Assembly: GCA_946481625.1 (NCBI GenBank)
Contig: CAMLOZ010000029.1
Location: 1 to 12,888, forward strand
Length of the DNA: 12,888 nucleotides
Reading direction: 5' to 3'
Origin: an uncultured Haloferula sp.
GTDB taxonomy: Bacteria; Verrucomicrobiota; Verrucomicrobiae; Verrucomicrobiales; Akkermansiaceae
Each line of letters starts with the position of its first letter. The first letter of the stretch is position 1. Of this stretch, positions 6,816-12,568 are shown in pieces. Position numbers and translations under genes: made by a program. The notes beneath the pieces were generated by a model. That model searched no databases, had not been told where the DNA came from, and was given only the letters and a program-made list of their open reading frames with translations.

Positions 6816-7304
6816 CTACAGGCGGGAGCGCAGTTGCCCCAGCAAGCCGCTGCATGCGTCTTCCACCAGGTCCGCGACTTCCTCGAATCCGCGCTGGCCG
6901 CCGTAATAGGGGTCGGGGACACGCGGGGCGTCGTGGTTTTCGCAAAACTCCACCAGCAGCTTGATCTTGGAGGAGCGGCTGCCGTCGCGGTCGAGACGAC
7001 GGACATCGGCGAGGTTTTCCTCGTCCGCCACGAGGATCAGGTCGAAGTCGTCCAGGTCTTCCGGCGTGACCTGCCGGGCCCGGCCGAAGATCGGATAGCC
7101 GCGCGCTTTCAAGGTGGCGGCCATGCGGGGATCGGGCCCCTTGCCGGCGTGATAGCCGATGGTTCCGGCGGAATCGAGTTCCACCCGGTCCGCCAGGTCG
7201 CTCTCCGCCAGCATCTTTTTACAGACAATTTCGGCCGCCGGCGAACGACAGATGTTGCCCATGCAAACAAAGAGGACCCGGAACGGCTTGCGCTGGTTGG
7301 ACAT
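6816..7304 (-). CDS. Low-molecular-weight protein tyrosine phosphatase
   Basis: A 162-residue cytoplasmic enzyme that hydrolyses phosphotyrosine, or in some relatives phosphoarginine, through a cysteinyl-phosphate intermediate. The P-loop CX5R reads CMGNICRS (C14 to R20, with S21), preceded by a hydrophobic strand. DSAGT follows at 44-48, LILVAD at 89-94, and the general acid is D131 in the PDPYYGG loop (130-136). All catalytic residues are present, so it should be active. I chose ATG at 7304 because family homology starts just after it; upstream in-frame ATGs at 7325 and 7334 would overlap the divergent sulfatase gene. It heads the minus-strand unit leading into opgG. In other bacteria such enzymes (Wzb/Etp type) pair with tyrosine kinases that control polysaccharide synthesis or export, but no kinase is visible here, so a link to glucan synthesis is only suggestive. 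Confidence 0.93.
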   Translation of the reverse strand: MSNQRKPFRVLFVCMGNICRSPAAEIVCKKMLAESDLADRVELDSAGTIGYHAGKGPDPRMAATLKARGYPIFGRARQVTPEDLDDFDLILVADEENLADVRRLDRDGSRSSKIKLLVEFCENHDAPRVPDPYYGGQRGFEEVADLVEDACSGLLGQLRSRL

Positions 7305-7323
7305 CGCGTGGAAAAGCTGCGGC
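7305..7323. promoter_or_regulatory. 19-bp divergent gap between the phosphatase and sulfatase starts
   Basis: Only 19 bp separate the two opposing start codons, so the promoters of each gene must lie within the 5' coding region of the other. A GGAAAAG (7310-7316) with 7-nt spacing serves as a good ribosome-binding site for the sulfatase; nothing comparable precedes the phosphatase ATG. The sulfatase ATG is part of the palindrome GCATGC (7322-7327), which also holds a minus-strand ATG in the phosphatase frame. Confidence 0.5.
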
Positions 7324-9126
7324 ATGCTCCGCATTTCCGCTCTGGCGGCAATTTCAATCGCGCTCATGGGCCTTCTTCCCGCCGCGCCGACGAACGTGAT
7401 CGTGGTGATCACCGATGACCAGGGTTACGGCGATCTCTCCGCCCACGGCAGCCCGGACATGAAGACGCCGGCACTGGACAAGTTCCGCGGGGAATCGACC
7501 GCCTTCGACCGCTTCCAGGTCAGCCCGACCTGCGCGCCGACCCGCGCCGCGCTGATGACCGGCCTCCACGAGTTCCGCTGCGGCGTGAGCCACACGCTCA
7601 TGGGGCGCAGCCTGCTGAAGCCGGGGATTCCGACGCTGCCGGAGATGCTCCGGTCCGCGGGCTACCGCACCGGGATCTTCGGCAAGTGGCACTTGGGCGA
7701 TGCCTATCCCTGCCGCCCCGAGGACCGCGGCTTTGAAGACATCTTCGTCCATGGCGGCGGGGGCATCGGCCAGACTCCCGACTACTGGGGAAACTCCTAC
7801 TTCGATCCGATGATCCGCAGGCGGTCCGGCTGGGAAAAAACGAGCGGCTATTGCACCGATGTCTTCTTCAACGAGGCGATCGGCTGGATGAAGGGCCGTG
7901 TGGCGGAGAAGAAGCCCTTCTTCCTCCATCTCGCGACCAATGCCCCGCATGCCCCGTACATCCCGCCCGCCGGCGGACCGCAGGACGAAGCAGGGGCTTT
8001 CCTTGCCATGATCCAGACTATCGACACGAACTTCGGCCGCTTGATGGCGGCGGTGGGGGAGGCCGGTATCGGGGATGACACCATCGTGATCTTCCTGACG
8101 GACAACGGGTCGGCGATGGCGAGGCCCGGTGCCGGGATGAAAGGCAGGAAAGGCACTCCGGACGAAGGCGGGACCCGCGTGCCCTGCTTCATCCGCTGGC
8201 CGGGCAAGATCAAGGCGGGACACGAGGTCAAGGAGCTGGCCGCCCACCTCGACCTGCTTCCCACCCTTGCGGGTTTGTGCGGAATCGAGCGCCCGGCGGG
8301 GTGGAAGGGCGACGGGATCGACTTGTCGCAGGCCCTCCTCGGCAAGGCCGACTTCCCCAAGGACCGCGTGATTTTCACCCAGGTCGGGCGCTGGAGGGGC
8401 GACGAGGCGGCTTCGCGGTTCAGGGCCCGGGACTTCGCGGTGCGCGACGCCCGCTGGCGCTTGGTCGGTCTGGAACTCTTCGACATGCAGGCCGACCCGG
8501 AGCAGAAGCAAAACGTGTTCACCGATCACCCGGCGGAGGCGCAGCGATTGCTGACCGCGTACGGGCGCTGGTGGGACGAGATCCTGCCGGTCGTCCGCGA
8601 ACCGGTGCGCTGCGTCATCGGCTCCGAAGAGTGCCCGCTGGTCCGCCTCACCGCGCACGATTGGTGGCCCTCGAAGGAAACGGAGGCCTCGGGCGCGGAA
8701 GCCTGCGTTACCCACGATTCCATCAAACGCCTGCTCAAGTCCGCCCAGGTCGCGGCGACGCGCAACCCGCTGCCCTCCACCTCGGGCCATTGGAAACTGC
8801 ACTCCGCCCGCGAAGGAAACTACGAGATCGTCTTCGCCCTCCTGCCTCCCGAAGCAAGCCCCGCGGAACGGAGCGAACTCGCGAAACTGCGGAAGGGAAT
8901 CGCCCACATCCGCGCGGGCCAGGAAGAGATCCAACTGGAGATCCGGGAGGGAGCGAGCTCCTTCAAGATGCCCATGGACCTGGAGGCCGGTCCGCTGGAC
9001 CTGGAAGTCTGGTTCGACGGGCAGCTCCTGAACCAGCGGATTCTCGGCGCTTTCTTCGCCAGCATCGAATACAAGGGCCCCCGCAAGGCACCGAAAGTGG
9101 AGCTGAAGCCGAAGGTGGCGAAGTGA
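7324..9126 (+). CDS. Secreted sulfatase of the formylglycine (S1/arylsulfatase) type
   Basis: A 600-residue hydrolase for sulfate esters, most likely on sulfated polysaccharides or glycosaminoglycans. A short signal peptide spans about residues 1-21 (MLRISALAAISIALMGLLPA). The active-site set is complete: metal-binding D31-D32 in VVITDDQGYGD, the maturation motif C70-A-P-T-R74 within CAPTRAALMTG (C70 becomes formylglycine), GKWHLG (120-125, K121 and H123), NAPHAPY (206-212, H209), LTDNGS (258-263, D260 and N261) and KGRKGTPDEGG (273-283). Residues from about 430 to 600 extend beyond the sulfatase core as a beta-rich C-terminal region (GHWKLHSAREGNYEIVFALL onward), as I recall in planctomycete and verrucomicrobial sulfatases. 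I chose ATG at 7324 because the signal peptide starts there and a GGAAAAG lies 7 nt upstream. No maturation enzyme is in the window, so it must be encoded elsewhere. The next gene follows after 61 nt. The exact substrate cannot be read from sequence. Confidence 0.94.
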   Translation: MLRISALAAISIALMGLLPAAPTNVIVVITDDQGYGDLSAHGSPDMKTPALDKFRGESTAFDRFQVSPTCAPTRAALMTGLHEFRCGVSHTLMGRSLLKPGIPTLPEMLRSAGYRTGIFGKWHLGDAYPCRPEDRGFEDIFVHGGGGIGQTPDYWGNSYFDPMIRRRSGWEKTSGYCTDVFFNEAIGWMKGRVAEKKPFFLHLATNAPHAPYIPPAGGPQDEAGAFLAMIQTIDTNFGRLMAAVGEAGIGDDTIVIFLTDNGSAMARPGAGMKGRKGTPDEGGTRVPCFIRWPGKIKAGHEVKELAAHLDLLPTLAGLCGIERPAGWKGDGIDLSQALLGKADFPKDRVIFTQVGRWRGDEAASRFRARDFAVRDARWRLVGLELFDMQADPEQKQNVFTDHPAEAQRLLTAYGRWWDEILPVVREPVRCVIGSEECPLVRLTAHDWWPSKETEASGAEACVTHDSIKRLLKSAQVAATRNPLPSTSGHWKLHSAREGNYEIVFALLPPEASPAERSELAKLRKGIAHIRAGQEEIQLEIREGASSFKMPMDLEAGPLDLEVWFDGQLLNQRILGAFFASIEYKGPRKAPKVELKPKVAK

Positions 9127-9187
9127 GAGTTCCGGCGCAACTTTGCTTGGAAGAAAGGGTTCTCATGCACCGGAGATCGATCCCATC

Positions 9188-10552
9188 ATGAAAAACACCG
9201 CCACCATCGGAATCGCCGCCCTCCTCGCAGGAGCGGCCGGAGGCTACCTCGCCGGCAAGGCGGGCTCCTCCGAAGACAGCGCGAAGACCAAGGCCGAAGA
9301 GGTCATGAACGCGAAGGCCCAATCCCGGCCCGGCTCCTCGTCTGCCACGGAGGCCGGCAAGCGCGAGCGCAACATGGACCAGATCCTCCGCGAGCCCGGC
9401 CAACTGGCACGCATGCAGGGATTGATGGACCTCTATGCCGGCATGGATGCCGCCCAGCTCGAGGCGGAGGCGGCCAAGCTCGACCAGCTTCCGATGGCGC
9501 AGCGGATCATGGCATCCTTCCTCCTGTTCGGTCGCTGGGGCGAGATCGACCCGCAGGGCGCTCTGGCCTTCGCGAACACGATGGGCTTCGGCGGGGCCTT
9601 CGTCCGCCCGACGATCCTCCAGAGCTGGGCCAGCTCGGATCCGGAAAACGCGGCCAAGTATTTCAGCGAGAATCCGCGCGAGTTCGCCATGATGGGCTTC
9701 GGTCCCGGCGGCGGCGGTCCCGGCGGCGGCGACAGCGGAGCCGGGACGATCGCGGCGGAGTGGGCGAAGCTCGATCCCGATGCGGCGCTTGCCTGGGCGA
9801 ACACGCTCAGCGGCCGCGACAAGGGCGCCGCGCTCAATGCCGTGATCGGCGAGATGGCGTCCAAGGATCCCAACAAGGCGGTCGCCGTGGCAGCCACCTT
9901 GAGTGGCGACGATCAAACGCGGGCCTACAGCGAGATCGCGGAGAAGTGGGGCTTGAAGGACTTCGCCGCCGCGGAAGCATGGATCAACAGCCTGCCCGCC
10001 GAAGCCCGCGACCGTGCGATGGCTTCCGCGCTCGAGAGCTACGCGACCACCGATCCGGTGGCCGCGGCTGCCAAGGTGGCGCAGATGCCCGCCGGCGAGG
10101 ATCGGGACCGGGCCATCGAAGACGTGGCCGGCCCGTGGGCCCGCAAGGATCCCGCCGCCGCCGCCGCGTGGGTGGCCCAGCAGCAGACCGAGGACATCGA
10201 CGATGCAATCCGCCCGGTGATGTCCAGTTGGGCGAACATGGATCCCGCCGCCGCGAAGACGTGGATCGGCTCCCTGCCCCAGGGGGAACTCCGCGACGAG
10301 GCCACGGCGACTTACATCTGGTCGAGCCGCAGCGCCGACCCTCAGGATTCCCTCCAGCTTGCGGAATCGATTTCCGACGAAGGCACCCGCAACCGCACGG
10401 TCGGGATGACCGCATGGCGCTGGATGCAGGAAGACCGCGAGGCGGCGACCACTTACATCCAGAGTTCCACCTCGCTCAGCGACGAAGCCAAGGAACGCCT
10501 GCTCGAAGGGCGCGGGGGCTGGGGTGGCCGGCGCGGTCGCGGAGGCAATTGA
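9188..10552 (+). CDS. Membrane-anchored alpha-helical 'W..DP.AA' repeat protein
   Basis: A 454-residue protein with an N-terminal hydrophobic segment (about 5-23, ATIGIAALLAGAAGGYLAG) that acts as a signal anchor or uncleaved signal; no lipobox cysteine is present. After a charged linker, residues about 115-440 consist of some ten degenerate repeats of about 31 residues with the pattern W-x4-DP-x-AA-x2-W followed by a Leu/Pro turn and a second helix. The Asp of the DP (or D) position falls at 121, 151, 196, 227, 258, 289, 321, 352, 384 and 416. The single 45-residue gap is explained by a Gly/Pro-rich insertion at 172-186. The helix-turn-helix periodicity suggests a TPR-like or Sel1-like solenoid for protein-protein contact, outside the cytoplasmic membrane. 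The C-terminus is a short Gly/Arg/Trp tail (441-454). I chose ATG at 9188, with a GGAG 12 nt upstream, because the hydrophobic segment starts there. It follows the sulfatase by 61 nt and ends just before a terminator. I know no named family for it; function is unknown. Confidence 0.85.
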   Translation: MKNTATIGIAALLAGAAGGYLAGKAGSSEDSAKTKAEEVMNAKAQSRPGSSSATEAGKRERNMDQILREPGQLARMQGLMDLYAGMDAAQLEAEAAKLDQLPMAQRIMASFLLFGRWGEIDPQGALAFANTMGFGGAFVRPTILQSWASSDPENAAKYFSENPREFAMMGFGPGGGGPGGGDSGAGTIAAEWAKLDPDAALAWANTLSGRDKGAALNAVIGEMASKDPNKAVAVAATLSGDDQTRAYSEIAEKWGLKDFAAAEAWINSLPAEARDRAMASALESYATTDPVAAAAKVAQMPAGEDRDRAIEDVAGPWARKDPAAAAAWVAQQQTEDIDDAIRPVMSSWANMDPAAAKTWIGSLPQGELRDEATATYIWSSRSADPQDSLQLAESISDEGTRNRTVGMTAWRWMQEDREAATTYIQSSTSLSDEAKERLLEGRGGWGGRRGRGGN

Positions 10553-10566
10553 TCCGATCATTTGAC

Positions 10567-10607
10567 AAGGCCGCAGGGGACGCGAATCGTCCGCTGCGGC
10601 CTTTTTT
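10567..10607 (+). terminator. Strong intrinsic terminator after the repeat-protein gene
   Basis: AAGGCCGCAG (10567-10576) pairs with CTGCGGCCTT (10594-10603). After one mismatch the stem continues with GGACG/CGTCC around a five-base CGAAT loop. Six T follow at 10602-10607. The hairpin begins 14 nt after the TGA of the repeat-protein gene. On the opposite strand the sequence ahead of the stem has few A/T pairs, so it works mainly for plus-strand transcripts. The start codon of the next gene lies 3 nt after the T-run. Confidence 0.92.
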
Positions 10608-10610
10608 GTC

Positions 10611-11042
10611 ATGTGGAATCCACCGGATACCTACGCCATTGCACGCATCGATCTGCCAAGGGCCGGAACGCACGGTTGGCAGGTGCGGATCCAGCGGCGC
10701 GGGGTGAAGTACGGGAAGTTCTTCGCGGACGGCGTCCATGGCGGCATGCCGGACTCCTACCAGGCGGCGCTGCGCTGGCGGGACGAGCTCGTGGAACGCT
10801 TGACCGGAGAGGAGAATGCCGCCCGGATCTGCCGCCGCTCGCCCCGGAATTCATCCGGGGTGGTGGGGGTCTCGAAGGTCCGTGTGACCGCGGCGAACGG
10901 CACCGGCTACTGGTTCTGGCAAGCCACCTGGTGCCCGGCCCCCGGCGAGCGGCGCTGCGTGAAGTTCTCCGTGAAACGGCACGGGGAGAAGCAGGCCTTC
11001 CGGCTCGCGGTGGAGGCGAGGAAGACGGGAGCGGGCTTGTGA
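10611..11042 (+). CDS. Small AP2/ERF-like domain protein
   Basis: A 143-residue basic protein. Residues about 82-137 match the pattern of bacterial AP2-like domains: GVVGVSKVRV, then WFWQATWCPAPG, then KFSVKRHGEKQAFRLAVEAR, the last block being the typical helix and its lead-in. The N-terminal part (9-62), with GWQVRIQRRGVKYGKFFADG followed by SYQAALRWRDEL, has a similar strand-strand-strand-helix layout and may be a second, divergent copy. AP2 folds bind DNA in plant transcription factors and in phage or mobile homing endonucleases; no nuclease domain is visible here, so a DNA-binding role is inferred. The ATG at 10611 begins 3 nt after a terminator T-run, leaving no space for a ribosome-binding site outside the terminator. 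Translation may be leaderless, or the true start may lie further in. A cluster of palindromes begins 1 nt after the stop codon. Confidence 0.75.
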   Translation: MWNPPDTYAIARIDLPRAGTHGWQVRIQRRGVKYGKFFADGVHGGMPDSYQAALRWRDELVERLTGEENAARICRRSPRNSSGVVGVSKVRVTAANGTGYWFWQATWCPAPGERRCVKFSVKRHGEKQAFRLAVEARKTGAGL

Positions 11043-11043
11043 G

Positions 11044-11150
11044 CTACGGCATGAAGCCCGTAGGCGCGGTGGTGACACCGCGGAAGGACGGATGATGAAG
11101 TGACACGGGAGATGACTCCCGCGTTCTCACGAACGCGCCTACGATAGGCG
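11044..11150. repeat. Cluster of five small palindromes (REP-like intergenic element)
   Basis: Starting right after the AP2 stop codon, five hairpins occur in 107 bp: CTACGG/CCGTAG (11044-11063), CGCGGTG-GTGA-CACCGCG (11065-11082), CGGGAG-ATGA-CTCCCG (11106-11121), CGCGTTC-TCAC-GAACGCG (11120-11137) and CGCCTA-CGA-TAGGCG (11136-11150). The block is also bounded by a long-range 10-bp inverted repeat, CGTAGGCGCG (11059-11068) with CGCGCCTACG (11134-11143). GATGATGA (11091-11098) further pairs with TCATCATC (11154-11161). It does not code for a recognisable product and has no T-run. It resembles a repetitive extragenic palindrome or a small non-autonomous element, but copies elsewhere in the genome cannot be checked here. 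Confidence 0.65.
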
Positions 11151-11179
11151 AGGTCATCATCAACCCCGCTCCGCATCCG

Positions 11180-11216
11180 GGCGGCGTTCCCTTTATTGGA
11201 ACTTGGAACTTCCGCC
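11180..11216. other. Bipartite hairpin between convergent genes
   Basis: GGCGG (11180-11184) pairs with CCGCC (11212-11216), and inside it GTTCC (11186-11190) pairs with GGAAC (11198-11202). It lies 10 nt after the stop of the minus-strand thioredoxin-fold gene. Neither strand has a T-run directly after the stem, so it is at best a weak or Rho-assisted terminator for the convergent transcripts. Confidence 0.35.
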
Positions 11217-11225
11217 TCCAGCCAC

Positions 11226-12392
11226 TCACGGCTTCTCCGCGTCATCCAGCGCCTTCACGATCTGGCGGCGGAGCTCCACACCCTCCACCTGGCCGTTGTG
11301 ACGCCAGACGATCTCGCCCTTCGGGGAAAGGATCACCGTGTGCGGCTGCGCCCCGGTCCACTCCTTGTCGATCGCCTCGGCCAGCTTGTCGGCATTGTCG
11401 CCGGTGAAGATGTAGTTGTTCGACTTGCGGCCTTCCTTCTCCATCGAAGGCTTGGTCTTGTCGGAGAGCGCGGCGTGCTGCTTTTGCAGGAACTTCTGCA
11501 CCTTCGCCTCATCGGCAGGCGGGTCGAGGCTGATGGTGATGAAGTCGAAGTCGCGGTTCTGGAAGCGGCGGTAGGCATCGACGAACTCGGGGAACTCGGC
11601 GATGCAGGGGCCGCAGGTGGTGGACCAGAAGTTGATCACGCGGACGTTGCCGGACCCGTTCGCGCGGAGCTTCTTCGCGCCTTCCACGTCGAGCTTGTCC
11701 ACGGTGACGGTCTTCGCCTTCCAGTTCTCCTCGTCCTTCTTGCGCCAGGCTTCCTTCCACTTCCACTTCGTCGAGCAGCCGAAGGAGCGGGTGACGGGTT
11801 CCTCCACCTTCTTGCCGGCGAGGATGGCATCGAGCGCGTTCTTCAGGTAGCTCTTCTCGACCGGGCCCTTCTTCCGGGCGGCATCGTCCATGCGGCCGGT
11901 GTAGGCGAGCTTGCGGTCCTCGCCGAAGACGAAGACGTGCGGGGTGGACTGGGCACCGACGGCGGCCGTGAGGGTCTGGGTCTCGCCATCGTAGAGGTAG
12001 GGCATGGTCCAGCCGTTCTCCTGCGCGAAGGGGGTCATCTCCTCGAAGGTATCGCCGTGCGCGCCGTAGCCGAGTTCATCCGGCGTCAGGCCGAGCGGGC
12101 TGCTGCTGTTGATGGCCACGACGGCGACGCCCTTGTCCTTGTAGGCCTGGTGGATTTCCTCCATCCGCGGCGCGGCGGCGATGGCGTCCGGGCAGTGGTT
12201 GCAGGTGAAGATCAGGCACAGGACCTTCGCGGAGGAGAAGTCGGCGAGCTTGTAGGTCTTGCCATCGATCGCGGGCAGGGAGAAGTCCGGCACCGGCGAG
12301 CCGATGGGCATCACCGGCGGGGTGGGGGGATCGGCGGCGAGCGCGGTTCCCGCCGTGGCGGCGAAGGCGAAAGTGAGGAGAAGGGATTTCAT
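11226..12392 (-). CDS. Periplasmic double thioredoxin-fold protein (PRX-like plus TlpA-like)
   Basis: A 388-residue exported thiol-disulfide protein with two fused thioredoxin folds. A signal peptide covers residues 1-20 (MKSLLLTFAFAATAGTALAA). Domain 1 (about 28-210) resembles the peroxiredoxin-like-1 group: FTCNHCPDA with C64-N-H-C67, VAVVAINSSSP (89-99), the cis-proline STPHVF (149-154, P151) and the typical closing GCSTKWK (205-211, with C206). Domain 2 (about 225-380) is TlpA/ResA-like: INFWSTTCGPCIAEFPEF with C260-G-P-C263, and a cis-proline AQPHTVIL (348-355, P350). Both CxxC pairs are intact, so electron passage between the domains is possible; reduction of periplasmic disulfides or peroxide defence are the likely roles. 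I chose ATG at 12392 because the signal peptide begins there; the frame is open to 12569 but that part is Pro-rich and unlike the family. It converges on the AP2 gene and lies downstream of the AT-rich right-edge gene, 176 bp away. Confidence 0.9.
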   Translation of the reverse strand: MKSLLLTFAFAATAGTALAADPPTPPVMPIGSPVPDFSLPAIDGKTYKLADFSSAKVLCLIFTCNHCPDAIAAAPRMEEIHQAYKDKGVAVVAINSSSPLGLTPDELGYGAHGDTFEEMTPFAQENGWTMPYLYDGETQTLTAAVGAQSTPHVFVFGEDRKLAYTGRMDDAARKKGPVEKSYLKNALDAILAGKKVEEPVTRSFGCSTKWKWKEAWRKKDEENWKAKTVTVDKLDVEGAKKLRANGSGNVRVINFWSTTCGPCIAEFPEFVDAYRRFQNRDFDFITISLDPPADEAKVQKFLQKQHAALSDKTKPSMEKEGRKSNNYIFTGDNADKLAEAIDKEWTGAQPHTVILSPKGEIVWRHNGQVEGVELRRQIVKALDDAEKP

Positions 12393-12511
12393 GGGATGGA
12401 TCTCTCGTTCTGGCGAGCGTGGGAATGGAATACCGGGGATCGCAGCGGGATTTTGCTGGGAGGGCAAGGATGGAGGGAAATTCCCGGGGAGGGTGGCATG
12501 CCGGGATGGAA

Positions 12512-12550
12512 GGCGGAGCCTGCCGCCCAATAAGGAGCAGGGGCACTCCT
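12512..12550 (-). other. Weak hairpins after the right-edge gene
   Basis: On the minus-strand transcript, AGGAG (12550-12546) pairs with CTCCT (12537-12533) and is followed by TATT. Next, GGCGG (12527-12523) pairs with CCGCC (12516-12512) around CAGGCT and is followed by TTCC. Both are short and lack a proper T-run. They could weakly terminate the right-edge gene ahead of the thioredoxin-fold gene. The rest of the gap 12393-12568 shows no clear promoter. Confidence 0.25.
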
Positions 12551-12568
12551 GTTCTTGGCGCCGCCCCA

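Noticed and set aside
7354..8934. 526-residue open frame on the minus strand opposite the sulfatase
   Set aside because: It lies fully antisense to a gene with complete sulfatase motifs. High third-position GC suppresses stops on the opposite strand, and the translation is Arg/Gly/Ala-rich without domains.
8963..10612. 549-residue open frame on the minus strand opposite the repeat protein
   Set aside because: An antisense shadow of the Ala-rich repeats; low-complexity Arg/Gly/His translation and no start context.
11059..11143. CRISPR-like or attachment-site reading of the palindrome cluster
   Set aside because: The units differ in sequence and spacing, there are no direct repeats with spacers, and no integrase or cas gene is present.
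11196..12533. 445-residue plus-strand frame opposite the double thioredoxin-fold gene
   Set aside because: It overlaps a gene with signal peptide and two CxxC sites along its whole length; composition is typical of an antisense artefact.
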